A stretch of 64,000 bases of DNA from Pseudomonas sp. PDM16. Lineage in GTDB: Bacteria; Pseudomonadota; Gammaproteobacteria; Pseudomonadales; Pseudomonadaceae. A model generated the notes under the pieces. It did not search any database. It saw nothing but the letters and a program-made list of their open reading frames with translations, and was not told where the DNA came from. Positions 7,577 to 16,689 of the stretch are shown here, in pieces. Position 1 is the first letter of the stretch. Every line of letters begins with the position of its first letter. The stretch is taken from NCBI RefSeq assembly GCF_014851865.1, contig NZ_JACVAM010000005.1:372001-436000 (forward strand), given 5' to 3'. The position numbers were made by a program, and so were the translations under genes.

Positions 7577-8943
7577 ACGCCCGGCTGTCTGCGATCACGC
7601 TGTGCCTGGCCGCTGCTGGCTGCGCACAGCTGCCCGATCTGGAACTGGCCAAGCAGGCCAGGACTGGCGGCGACCTGAAGGTAGCGGAAGAGAACTTCCG
7701 TCCGCTGGCCGAATTGGGATATACCGATGCCGAGTTGGGTCTTGCAGATGTGCTGGTGCAGCAGCCCGATGCGGCCCGCCAAGCGGAAGGAGAGGCCATC
7801 TACCGGCGCGCCGCGACAGACTCTCCGATTGCCAGGGTCAAGCTCGGCAAATGGCTGGTGAATAAGCCAGATGCCACACCAGCCGAGCGACAGGAGGCAG
7901 TAGAGCTGCTTCGGGAAAGCGTTGCCAGCGGGGATCAGAGTGTCCTCCTGGCGATGGTGCGGCTGCAGCTGGAGGACCCGCAGACCGCGGATTTGGCCGC
8001 CGTGGAGCGGCAGCTGACCGAATGGCAAGCCCGCGGCATGCCCCAGGCACGATTGGGCTGGGTGATGCTCTATCGCGCTCGCGGCGACTACGAGGCTCAT
8101 CTGGACGAGATCCGCTCGTCCTGTGAGGCCTGGCTGTCGGAGGTCAGCGACTGCTACGTCGAGTTGGCCACCGTGTACCGCATCCAGGGCGATGAAGAGG
8201 CGGTCCAGGAGCTGGTCTCGCGCATCGAGAGTGATTTCTCCTCGCAGCGTGTCGCCCCTAACCAAGTGAACTCGGTAGCACGTGCGCTGGCGGGTGAGGG
8301 CTCCGGACAGCCTCGACCGGAGGAGGCCAAGCAGCTCTACGAAGCCATCGCGCCGCAATGGCCGGATGCCTGGGCCGGCCTCGCCGATCTGACGCGCAAC
8401 AACCCGCAGCTGGGAGAGAGCGAGCAGGTGGTGGAGTACCTGGAGAAGGGCGTGGAGGCGGGCTCCAGCCGCGCCGCCATCGCTCTCGGTCAGATCTACC
8501 TCAACGGCCAGCTGGTGCCGGCCGAGCCGGCCAAGGCCGAGCAGTACCTGCTGACCGCCATCCCGCGCGAGCCCAAGGCACGGATCATCCTGGCCCGCCT
8601 GTACCGCGAGGGCAAGTTGGGCCAGGTCCATGCGGACAAGGCTCTGGAGCAGCTGTTGATCGCAGCTCGCGAAGGCAACCCCCAGGCTGACGTGGCCCTG
8701 GCCCAGCTGTTCGGCGACGGCCGCGGCATTCGTATCAACCCGGTGTACGCCTACGGCTTCGCCACCCTGGCCAAGGAGCAGGGCATGCCCCAGGCCGACA
8801 TGTGGATGGAGCGGATGACCCCGCGTCTGCAGCCGGGTGATCTCGAGCGGGTCCGGGCCATGGTGGCCCAGGAAAAGTCCGCCAGAAATGGCCAGCAGTT
8901 GACGCAGCACACCCCAAATAATCAGGCACGGGACATGCTATGA
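7573..8943 (+). CDS. algK: Outer-membrane TPR-like lipoprotein of the alginate secretin
   Basis: AlgK is an outer-membrane lipoprotein that helps localise AlgE and links the export complex. The signal peptide ends in the lipobox LAAAGC with the acylated cysteine at residue 17. The rest is made of TPR/Sel1-like helical repeats, for example AELGYTDAELGLADVL and SRAAIALGQIYLNGQLVPAEPAKAEQY. Length is 456 residues against about 475 in P. aeruginosa. Both ends overlap neighbours by ATGA (alg44 at 7573, algE at 8940), so alg44-algK-algE look translationally coupled. Confidence 0.93.
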   Translation: MNARLSAITLCLAAAGCAQLPDLELAKQARTGGDLKVAEENFRPLAELGYTDAELGLADVLVQQPDAARQAEGEAIYRRAATDSPIARVKLGKWLVNKPDATPAERQEAVELLRESVASGDQSVLLAMVRLQLEDPQTADLAAVERQLTEWQARGMPQARLGWVMLYRARGDYEAHLDEIRSSCEAWLSEVSDCYVELATVYRIQGDEEAVQELVSRIESDFSSQRVAPNQVNSVARALAGEGSGQPRPEEAKQLYEAIAPQWPDAWAGLADLTRNNPQLGESEQVVEYLEKGVEAGSSRAAIALGQIYLNGQLVPAEPAKAEQYLLTAIPREPKARIILARLYREGKLGQVHADKALEQLLIAAREGNPQADVALAQLFGDGRGIRINPVYAYGFATLAKEQGMPQADMWMERMTPRLQPGDLERVRAMVAQEKSARNGQQLTQHTPNNQARDML

Positions 8944-10358
8944 CCCTCAGCAGATCGCTACTCAGTCTCATCATTGCGGCCGGCGGAACCCTGACCGTCA
9001 ATGGTGTGCGGGCCGACGAGGCTTCGAGCTTCGACTACGGCATCAATTTCAAGCTTACCGCCCAGTCCATAGAGGACCTGGACCTGGGGACCCGCGATGG
9101 CGGTGACTTCAACGGTGTCGGTGCCAGTGCCCGTCCATGGGTCTACGGCTCGCGCGGCGACTGGTCTGGTTATGCGATGGGCGAAGCGTTCGTCGCAACC
9201 GATGTGCTGGAGTCCTCTCAGGTCAACAACGACACGCTGGAGGCAACCGATAGCAGAGAGCGCGAGAAGAACTTCCTCGCGTTGCATGAATTGTGGGTGG
9301 ACTACTCCGGCATCACCTCATACCCAGGCGAGTCGCTGCGCTTCGGCCGCCAGCGCGTTCGTGCCGATGATGGCCTTTGGTGGGATACCAATATCGAGGC
9401 GCTGCGCTGGAACTTCGACACCACGCTGCTCAGTGCCCACCTGGCGGTGGCCGAGCGCTTCAGCGACTACCGTACCGACCTCGACGATCTGGCGCCCCAG
9501 GACGAAGACCGCCAGCACTTCATGGGTGATATCTCCACCCAGTGGCGCCCAGGCCACTGGGCAGGGCTGAAACTGCACCACAGTCGCGACAACGGCAGCC
9601 TGGCCAACCCCGGCGAGCGTGTCGACGATCTGAGCAAGCGCTACACCGGGGACATCACCTGGTTCGGTGCCGAGCTCAACGGCGACTTCTTCAACCCGCG
9701 CAGTACCGCGCCCATCAACTACTGGGCCGCTGCCACCCTGATGCGTGGCGATGCCGAGCTATTGCAGACCAGCAGCGCAAGCGGCGAGCGCCTCGCTGTC
9801 GGCAGTCGCGACCAGGACCTCGACGGCTGGGCCATCGACCTCGGCCTGCGCTGGAACATCGACGAGAACTGGCGTGTCGGCGGCACCCTGTCGCGTGCCA
9901 GTGGCGGGGGCGATGGCGACGATTCCGAGCAGTTCATGCAGACCGATCTGCAGAGCAACCGCGCCCGTTTCACCGGCACCCGATCCACCGTGCATCGCTT
10001 CGGTGAGGCCTATCGAGGTGAGCTGAACAACCTGCAGGCCGCCTCGCTGTTCGGTAGCTGGATCATGGACAGGAAATACGACGCCAGCCTTGTCTACCAC
10101 CGCTTCTGGCGGGTGGATGAGGACCTGGACAGCGCCAGCGGCCTCAACGTCCCGCTCGAGCCCGGTGACAAGGACCTCGGACAGGAGGTCGATCTGGTGC
10201 TGACCCGTTATTTCGACCGCTCGGAACTGGGCGCGGTCGAGGCCGACTCGGCCCTGGTTCGTCTGCGTGGTGGCGTGTTCTTCCCCGGGGACGCCTTTGC
10301 CAGCGGTACCGACTCCAGCATGCATCGAGTCATGCTCGATGTGATCTGGCGCTACTGA
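8940..10358 (+). CDS. algE: Alginate export porin
   Basis: AlgE is the outer-membrane beta-barrel through which alginate leaves the cell. A signal peptide precedes a likely cleavage after GVRA near residue 25. The remaining sequence is rich in alternating, aromatic-capped beta strands, such as ESLRFGRQRVRADDGLWWDT, and ends with the outer-membrane signature VMLDVIWRY with a terminal aromatic residue. Many arginines, for example RFGRQRVR, fit the positively charged pore for the polyanion. Length 472 residues is near the 490 of P. aeruginosa. Confidence 0.94.
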   Translation: MTLSRSLLSLIIAAGGTLTVNGVRADEASSFDYGINFKLTAQSIEDLDLGTRDGGDFNGVGASARPWVYGSRGDWSGYAMGEAFVATDVLESSQVNNDTLEATDSREREKNFLALHELWVDYSGITSYPGESLRFGRQRVRADDGLWWDTNIEALRWNFDTTLLSAHLAVAERFSDYRTDLDDLAPQDEDRQHFMGDISTQWRPGHWAGLKLHHSRDNGSLANPGERVDDLSKRYTGDITWFGAELNGDFFNPRSTAPINYWAAATLMRGDAELLQTSSASGERLAVGSRDQDLDGWAIDLGLRWNIDENWRVGGTLSRASGGGDGDDSEQFMQTDLQSNRARFTGTRSTVHRFGEAYRGELNNLQAASLFGSWIMDRKYDASLVYHRFWRVDEDLDSASGLNVPLEPGDKDLGQEVDLVLTRYFDRSELGAVEADSALVRLRGGVFFPGDAFASGTDSSMHRVMLDVIWRY

Positions 10359-10368
10359 GGAACTATCC

Positions 10369-11904
10369 ATGACCCAGTTAACCAGAACACTGCTTTTCGG
10401 CTCCTGCGCCTGGCTGCTTTGTGCGAGTACCGCCCAAGCGGTCAACACCGAGGTATCGCCGTCGGCCTACAAGGTCAGCAGCGCACCTGCCGAGCCACTG
10501 AAGATGGATCCTCCGAAACTGCCGGATCTGACGCCGTTCACGCCCGAAGCGGTGCAGCAGAAGATTGTCAGCAAACCGTTGGGAAGCGTCGGTGTGCGAC
10601 GCATGATCGGTATGGACCAGCTCACCGAGTTCACCGGTGGCGATGAGCGCCTGCGCGAGTGGGTGGGGCGCCAGGGCGGCATGCCCCAGGCGATAGTGGT
10701 TGAGGGCGGTTACGTCACGCCCGCCATGCTGGCCAAGGCTCAGCCGAAGTATTTCAACGAGACCGAGCCGGGCGTCTATGTGTTGCGCCTGCCGCTTGTG
10801 GTGATGCCCGGTGCGACCCTGCACGTGGACAAGGCAACCAAGGATCTGCGGCTGTCCAAGGACCGCGGAGCCTTCATCATCAATGACGGCAAGCTGTTCG
10901 TCACCGACAGTCGGATTACCGCCTGGCGCGAGGCCGAGAACAAGCAGGACTGGTTCGAGAAGAAGGGCGAGTTCCGTCCGTTCATCAATGCCTGGGGTGG
11001 AACCGAGACCTACATCGTCAACTCGACGATTTCCAGCCTCGGCTACACCAAGAGCAAGTCTTACGGCTTCTCCATCTCCCAGTACAGCCCGTCGATGCAC
11101 CCGAAGATGGGACGCGGCCATCCTACCGGGTGGCTGCTCAACTCCATGTTCGATGACATGTGGTACGGCTTCTATTGCTACGAAGCCGACGACGTGGTCA
11201 TCCGAGGCAATACCTACCGCAATAACCTGGTCTACGGCATCGACCCGCATGATCGCTCGCGCCGCCTGATCATCGCCGAGAACACCGCCTACGGCACTCG
11301 CGAGAAGCACGGGATCATCATCTCTCGCGAGGTCAACGACAGCTGGATCTTCAATAACCGCTCATACGACAACCAGCTCTCGGGCATCGTCATCGACCGC
11401 AGCAGCGTGAACAACGTCCTCGCCTACAACGAGACGTACCGCAACAAGTCCGACGGAGTGACCATCTACGAGAGCGGCAACAACCTGTTGTGGGGCAACA
11501 AGGCCTACAACAACGAGCGCCACGGCATCCGTGTCCGCAACAGCATGAACGTCAAGCTGTACGAGAACCTGGTGGTGACCAACGGCAAGCTGGGTGTTTA
11601 CGGCCACGTGAAGGATCTCAGCAATACCGACCGCGACCTCCTGCTCGACCCCTTCGAGACCAGCATCTCCATGCTGATCGTCGGCGGCAAGCTGGTCGCC
11701 AACGCCTCCGGGCCGATGGGGGTGGACTCGCCCCTGAGTCTGGAGTTGTACCGCGTGGAGATGCTTTCTCCGACCAAGAGCGCTGGCATCACCCTGCCGG
11801 GGATTCTCGGTCCCTATCAGGACAAGATCCTCGATCTGATGGTGCGGCAGGGCAAACCCGTGTTGATCGACTACCTCGGCACGGACATGGAGGCCAAACG
11901 ATGA
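10369..11904 (+). CDS. algG: Mannuronan C5-epimerase
   Basis: AlgG converts mannuronate to guluronate in the periplasmic polymer and takes part in the export complex. It has a signal peptide with cleavage after STAQA near residue 24. A right-handed parallel beta-helix follows, seen as repeated NN/EN turns (NNRSYDNQLSGIVID, YNETYRNKSDGVTIYES). The catalytic DPHD motif is at residues 292-295. Length is 511 residues. Its TGA is overlapped by the ATG of algX at 11901. Confidence 0.95.
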   Translation: MTQLTRTLLFGSCAWLLCASTAQAVNTEVSPSAYKVSSAPAEPLKMDPPKLPDLTPFTPEAVQQKIVSKPLGSVGVRRMIGMDQLTEFTGGDERLREWVGRQGGMPQAIVVEGGYVTPAMLAKAQPKYFNETEPGVYVLRLPLVVMPGATLHVDKATKDLRLSKDRGAFIINDGKLFVTDSRITAWREAENKQDWFEKKGEFRPFINAWGGTETYIVNSTISSLGYTKSKSYGFSISQYSPSMHPKMGRGHPTGWLLNSMFDDMWYGFYCYEADDVVIRGNTYRNNLVYGIDPHDRSRRLIIAENTAYGTREKHGIIISREVNDSWIFNNRSYDNQLSGIVIDRSSVNNVLAYNETYRNKSDGVTIYESGNNLLWGNKAYNNERHGIRVRNSMNVKLYENLVVTNGKLGVYGHVKDLSNTDRDLLLDPFETSISMLIVGGKLVANASGPMGVDSPLSLELYRVEMLSPTKSAGITLPGILGPYQDKILDLMVRQGKPVLIDYLGTDMEAKR

Positions 11905-13313
11905 AAGTATCCCTGAGCGCTCGCAGCAGCCTGGCGCTGGGTCTGCTGCTGTCCGCATCTTCGGCGATGGCAGTGCAGTTTCCCCAGTACGAGATCGAGC
12001 TGATCGATGGCCTGTGTCCGGCGGCGGCAAACCCCGGCAGCTACAACACCAAGGAGCTCGACTTCCACAGCACGCTCATCGACGGTCGTGACGGCTGGTT
12101 GTTCCGCACCAAGAACGACTTGCGTACCGACATCGGCACCACGCCCGAAGGGTATGCCCAGCTGAAGCGTTTTCGTGACGCTCTCAAGGCGCGTGGTACC
12201 GAGCTGCTGATCGTATTCCAACCCACCAAGGGGCTGGTGGTACGCAACAAGCTGACGCCCGAGTGGCATGCCAAGTTCGATTACGAAACCGCCCGAACCA
12301 ACTACATCAAGACAATCGAAAACTTCCGCAAGGCCGGTATCTGGGCTGCCGACTATTCGCCGTTGTTCGATGAGCAGGGCAAGCAGACCGACTTCTTCTT
12401 CAAGGACGACCACCACTGGACCCCTCGTGGCGCCAAGGATGCAGCCAGGCTGACCGCAGAGGTGCTGAAGCAGATACCTGCCTACGCCGACATGCCGAAG
12501 AAGGAGTTCGTCACCAAACGTGTGGGCATCCTCGGCAGTCCGGGCAGCTCGGGCGAGGCGGCCGGCAAGATCTGCAACAACACCTACGACACCGAGTACG
12601 TTGACCGCTTTGCCACCGAGCCTGCGGACGAAAGCTCCGGCGATAGCCTGTTCGGCGACGAGTCCACTCCGGAGGTGGTGTTGGTCGGCACCAGTAACAG
12701 TGGCGTTGCCTACAACTTCGCCGGCTACCTGGAGCAGTACAGCGGCGTGCAGGTGCTGAACATGGCGGTCACCGGCGGCGGCTACGAGAGCGCCATGCTG
12801 CAGTTGCTGGCCAGCGAGGAGTTTCAGAAGAAGCCGCCAAAGGTGGTCGTCTGGGAGTTCGCTACCCACTACGACATGTCCCTGCGCGACTTCTACCGCC
12901 AGGCCGTGCCCATGGTCGACAACGGTTGCGCCGGCCAGCCCGTACTGCTCACCGGCAAGGCCAAGCTGGGGCCGGGCAGCACCCAGGTGTTCCTCAACGG
13001 TACCAGTGGCCTGAAGGAGTTGCGCAGCGCCGACCACATGATCGACCTGCGCTTCAGCGACCCGAGCATCCACGAAACCAAGTCCACCGTCTGGTACTTC
13101 AGCGGGCGTAAGGAGCGCTTCGACCTGGAGCAGAGCGACCGCATCGATACCGGCGGTCGTTACCTCTTCGAACTGCGTGATGAAGGCGACTGGCGCGACC
13201 TGACCCTGATGGGACTCGAGGTGGACGCACCGGAGAACATGCCCGAAGGGCTCACCGTGGAGGCGACCGTGTGCCGCCGCCACGACGGCAGTCAGCGAGT
13301 GGCGAGCAACTGA
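11901..13313 (+). CDS. algX: Alginate O-acetyltransferase with carbohydrate-binding module
   Basis: AlgX transfers acetyl groups to mannuronate residues in the periplasm. A signal peptide ends after SAMA near residue 21. The SGNH-like catalytic domain carries D170-H-H172 in KDDHHWTP and the nucleophile S265 in GTSNSG, matching D174, H176 and S269 of P. aeruginosa. The C-terminal part from about 340 corresponds to the carbohydrate-binding module. Length is 470 residues. In standard operons algL follows here; instead a 39-bp gap without lyase remnants leads to algI. Confidence 0.94.
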   Translation: MKVSLSARSSLALGLLLSASSAMAVQFPQYEIELIDGLCPAAANPGSYNTKELDFHSTLIDGRDGWLFRTKNDLRTDIGTTPEGYAQLKRFRDALKARGTELLIVFQPTKGLVVRNKLTPEWHAKFDYETARTNYIKTIENFRKAGIWAADYSPLFDEQGKQTDFFFKDDHHWTPRGAKDAARLTAEVLKQIPAYADMPKKEFVTKRVGILGSPGSSGEAAGKICNNTYDTEYVDRFATEPADESSGDSLFGDESTPEVVLVGTSNSGVAYNFAGYLEQYSGVQVLNMAVTGGGYESAMLQLLASEEFQKKPPKVVVWEFATHYDMSLRDFYRQAVPMVDNGCAGQPVLLTGKAKLGPGSTQVFLNGTSGLKELRSADHMIDLRFSDPSIHETKSTVWYFSGRKERFDLEQSDRIDTGGRYLFELRDEGDWRDLTLMGLEVDAPENMPEGLTVEATVCRRHDGSQRVASN

Positions 13314-13352
13314 TGCACGCCCTGGGTCAACCTCTTTTCTGGAGAAGCTAGG

Positions 13353-14846
13353 ATGGTTTTCTCGTCCAACGTGTTCCTGTTCCTGTTCCTGCCGCTCTTT
13401 CTCGGCCTCTATTACCTGAGCGGGAATCGCCATCGCAATCTGCTGCTGCTGATTGCCAGCTACATCTTCTACGCCTGGTGGCGGGTGGACTTCCTCACCC
13501 TGTTCATCGCCGTCACCGTATTCAACTACTGGATCGGTCTGCGCATCGGTGAGGCCGGGGTGCGAACCAAGAAGGCCCAGCGCTGGCTGATAGTCGGCGT
13601 GGTGGTCGACCTCTGTGTGCTGGGCTACTTCAAGTACGCCAACTTCGGGGTCGAAAGCTTCAACATGGTGGTCAGCTCGTTCGGCATGGACCCCTTCGTG
13701 CTGACCCACATCCTGTTGCCGATCGGCATCTCGTTCTACGTGTTCGAGTCGATCAGCTACATCATCGATGTGTACCGCGGCGATACGCCGGCGACGCATA
13801 ACCTGATCGACTTCGCGGCCTTCGTGGCGATCTTCCCGCACCTGATCGCCGGCCCGGTGCTGCGCTTCCGCGACCTGGTGGACCAGTTCAACCACCGCAC
13901 CCACACGGTGGACAAGTTCGCCGAGGGCTGCACGCGCTTCATGCAGGGCTTCATCATGAAGGTGTTCATCGCCGACAGCGTGGCGCCCATCGCCGACCAT
14001 TGCTTCGCGCTGTCCGACCCGACCACGGGCGAGGCATGGCTGGGCGCGGTGGCCTATACCGCGCAGCTGTACTTCGACTTCGCCGGCTACAGCAGCATGG
14101 CCATCGGCCTGGGCCTGATGATGGGCTTCCGCTTCATGGAGAACTTCAATCAGCCCTACATCAGCCAGTCGATCACCGAGTTCTGGCGGCGCTGGCACAT
14201 CAGCCTGTCCACCTGGCTGCGCGACTACCTCTACATCAGCCTGGGCGGCAATCGCGGCAGTACGTTCTCCACATACCGCAACCTGTTCCTGACCATGCTC
14301 CTCGGCGGCCTGTGGCACGGCGCCAACTTCACCTACGTGATCTGGGGGGCGTGGCACGGCATGTGGCTGGCCATCGAGCGCGCGCTTGGCACCGACGCCG
14401 CGCCGCGCACCATCAACCCGCTCAAGTGGGCCTTCACCTTCCTGCTGGTGGTGATTGGCTGGGTGATCTTCAGGGCCGAGAACCTCGACGTCGCCTGGCG
14501 CATGTACGCGGCCATGTTCGAGTTCTCGGACTGGCGTCTGTCCGATCTCACCCTGGCTCAGCTGACCAGCCTGCAGATCGGCACCCTGGTACTGGCCTAC
14601 GGTGTGATCGCTTTCTTCGGCATCCGCCAGTTCTACGCCAATCCCCTGGCCAGTCGCGCACCCCAGGCCAAGGCTGGCGAGGAGGGCACCCTGGCACCGC
14701 TGGGCGGCGCCACCGCGGTAGCCGCCGGTGTCGCTCCGGCCTATGCGGTGGCGCTTGGGCGGATTCTGGTCCTGCTGCTGTTTGTCGCCTCGGTCCTGAA
14801 ACTGTCGGCGCAAAGCTTTTCACCCTTCCTGTATTTCCAGTTCTGA
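13353..14846 (+). CDS. algI: Alginate O-acetylation MBOAT membrane protein
   Basis: AlgI is an inner-membrane MBOAT acyltransferase that passes acetyl groups from the cytoplasm to AlgJ and AlgX. The protein is strongly hydrophobic, with roughly ten or more membrane segments. The MBOAT catalytic histidine is H322 in GGLWHGANF, the same number as in P. aeruginosa, and a second conserved WGAWHG lies shortly after. The membrane motif FWRRWHISLSTWLRDYLYISLGG is also typical. Length is 497 residues. A ribosome site TGGAGAA precedes the ATG. Confidence 0.95.
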   Translation: MVFSSNVFLFLFLPLFLGLYYLSGNRHRNLLLLIASYIFYAWWRVDFLTLFIAVTVFNYWIGLRIGEAGVRTKKAQRWLIVGVVVDLCVLGYFKYANFGVESFNMVVSSFGMDPFVLTHILLPIGISFYVFESISYIIDVYRGDTPATHNLIDFAAFVAIFPHLIAGPVLRFRDLVDQFNHRTHTVDKFAEGCTRFMQGFIMKVFIADSVAPIADHCFALSDPTTGEAWLGAVAYTAQLYFDFAGYSSMAIGLGLMMGFRFMENFNQPYISQSITEFWRRWHISLSTWLRDYLYISLGGNRGSTFSTYRNLFLTMLLGGLWHGANFTYVIWGAWHGMWLAIERALGTDAAPRTINPLKWAFTFLLVVIGWVIFRAENLDVAWRMYAAMFEFSDWRLSDLTLAQLTSLQIGTLVLAYGVIAFFGIRQFYANPLASRAPQAKAGEEGTLAPLGGATAVAAGVAPAYAVALGRILVLLLFVASVLKLSAQSFSPFLYFQF

Positions 14847-14858
14847 GGAGGAGCCGAT

Positions 14859-16013
14859 ATGCGCACCATTCACATCCTCTACAGCGGCATCTTCATGCTG
14901 ACGCTCGTGGCACTGTCGCTGGCCTCCATGCCGAATCTGTTTCGCTTCTCGGCAGCGTCGGAGACCACTTTCCTCAATGGCAAGCTGACCCACGCCATCG
15001 AGAAGCACTATGACAAGGGTTTCCCGGTCAAGGAGCTCGGCACCAATGCCTGGGCCGCTCTGGAATATGGGCTGTTCGGCGAAGGACGACCGGGTGTGGT
15101 GATCGGCCGTGATGGCTGGCTGTTCACCAGTGAGGAGTTCAAGCCGGCGATCAAGCCGAACCAGGTTGAGGACAACTGGAAGCTGATCAGCGGTGTTCGC
15201 GACGAATTGCAACGCCGCGGGATCCAGTTGCAGGTCGTGCTGTTGCCGGCCAAAGCGCGTTTGTACCCGGAATTCGTCGCCGAGCAGCGTCCGGTAGCCC
15301 AACAGCAGGCGCTGTACGACCAGGCGCGTGAGCGACTCGACCAGCTCGGCCTGCAGGGCGCCGATTTGTTCGATGTGCTCGAGGATGGCAAATCCCAGGG
15401 CCTGGTGTTCCTGCGTACCGATACCCACTGGACCCCGCTGGGCGCCGAGCTGGCCGCCCGCGCCGTGGCTGAAGACCTGCTGCAGCGCAAGCTGTGGCAG
15501 CAGGGTGAGCTGAGCTACGACACCCGCAAGGTCGGTAGCGAAACCCATAAGGGAGACCTGCTGAGCTACCTGCCGCTGGACCCGTACTTCGCCGCCATGC
15601 AACCAGCCAAGGAGCCGCTGGAGAAACGGCTGACCGAGCAGAGTGGCGAGGGTGGTGGCGACGACCTGTTCGGCGACAGCGCCCCGCAGGTGGCCCTGGT
15701 CGGCACCAGCTACAGCGCCAACCCGAAATGGAACTTCGTCGGCGCGTTGCGCCAGGCGTTGGGCTCCGATCTCTACAACTACGCCGAAGACGGCCACGGC
15801 CCTCTGGTGCCGATGCTGCGCCTGCTGGCCAAGGGGGAGGAAGAAACCCGTGACCTCAAGCTGGTGCTGTGGGAGGTACCGGAGCGCTACCTGACCCTGT
15901 CCAGCGACCTCAGTGAATTCGATCCGCAATGGCTGGCCCAGCTGGGCTCCGGCCAGGAACCGGCCGAGCATCTGGCCGTGAAAGGCTCCGCCAAACCCGT
16001 GGCGGCCCAATGA
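14859..16013 (+). CDS. algJ: Alginate O-acetyltransferase AlgJ
   Basis: AlgJ is an SGNH-like acetyltransferase anchored to the inner membrane by an uncleaved N-terminal segment (about residues 5-25). It relays acetyl groups from AlgI. The catalytic D188-T-H190 lies in TDTHWTPLGAELAA and the serine S284 in GTSYS. It resembles AlgX but lacks the C-terminal binding module and is 384 residues long. GAGGAGG lies six bases upstream of the ATG. Its stop overlaps an in-frame ATG of the algF frame, see algF. Confidence 0.94.
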   Translation: MRTIHILYSGIFMLTLVALSLASMPNLFRFSAASETTFLNGKLTHAIEKHYDKGFPVKELGTNAWAALEYGLFGEGRPGVVIGRDGWLFTSEEFKPAIKPNQVEDNWKLISGVRDELQRRGIQLQVVLLPAKARLYPEFVAEQRPVAQQQALYDQARERLDQLGLQGADLFDVLEDGKSQGLVFLRTDTHWTPLGAELAARAVAEDLLQRKLWQQGELSYDTRKVGSETHKGDLLSYLPLDPYFAAMQPAKEPLEKRLTEQSGEGGGDDLFGDSAPQVALVGTSYSANPKWNFVGALRQALGSDLYNYAEDGHGPLVPMLRLLAKGEEETRDLKLVLWEVPERYLTLSSDLSEFDPQWLAQLGSGQEPAEHLAVKGSAKPVAAQ

Positions 16014-16036
16014 GTACCCACAAAAGGAAGATGACC

Positions 16037-16681
16037 ATGCAAACCACCCTTCGCAAGCTGGCTCTGGGACTGGGCTGCCTGAGCCTCAGCGTCGCAATCA
16101 ATAGCGCCCATGCCGACGAAGGCGGCCTTTACGGCCCGACCGCGCCGGCCGGCTCGGCCTTCGTCCGGGCCTACAACGCCGGCTCATCGGAGCTTGACCT
16201 GAGCCTTGGCTCGGTCAGCATCAAGGACGTTGCGCCGCGCGCCAGCAGTGATTTCTCCTTCCTGCCCGCCGGCAGCTACAGCGCGAGCGCCGCAGGCAAG
16301 AACTTGCCGGTGAACCTCAAGGCCAACCAGTACTACACCCTGGTGCAGATGCCCAGCGGTGAGCTGAATCTGGTAGAGGACCCGACCTTCAAGAACCGTC
16401 AGAAGGCTCTGGTGCGCATTCAGAACCTGTCCGACACCGCGGTCAGCCTGAAGACTGCCGACGGCAAGACCGAAGTGGTCCCGGCCGTGGCTGGCAAGGC
16501 ACGTGGCGACCGTGAAATCAATCCGGTCAAGGTGCGCCTGGCTCTGTTCGCCGGTGACAAGAAGGTCAGCGACCTGAACCAGCTGGTGCTTGAGCGTGGC
16601 GAAGTGGCCGCTCTGTACGTTACCGGCAGTGGCTCCAGCCTGACCCCGGTGTGGGTGCAGCGCCCGGCGGGCGCCGAGTGA
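16037..16681 (+). CDS. algF: Alginate O-acetylation periplasmic protein AlgF
   Basis: AlgF is a small periplasmic protein required for O-acetylation and thought to bridge AlgJ and AlgX. A signal peptide ends after NSAHA near residue 26, followed by DEGGLYGPTAPAGSAFVRAYN, typical of the family. The product from this ATG has 214 residues, near the 216 of P. aeruginosa. AAGGAA at 16024-16029 is well spaced for 16037 but too close for the ATG at 16031. An ATG at 16010 overlapping the algJ stop is an alternative coupled start. Confidence 0.92.
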   Translation: MQTTLRKLALGLGCLSLSVAINSAHADEGGLYGPTAPAGSAFVRAYNAGSSELDLSLGSVSIKDVAPRASSDFSFLPAGSYSASAAGKNLPVNLKANQYYTLVQMPSGELNLVEDPTFKNRQKALVRIQNLSDTAVSLKTADGKTEVVPAVAGKARGDREINPVKVRLALFAGDKKVSDLNQLVLERGEVAALYVTGSGSSLTPVWVQRPAGAE

Positions 16682-16689
16682 TTGGGGAG

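Noticed and set aside
11871..14813. 980-residue open frame on the minus strand across algX and algI
   Set aside because: It is antisense to well-supported alg genes and rich in His, Gln and Gly, the usual composition of antisense frames in high-GC DNA. It has no recognisable domain.
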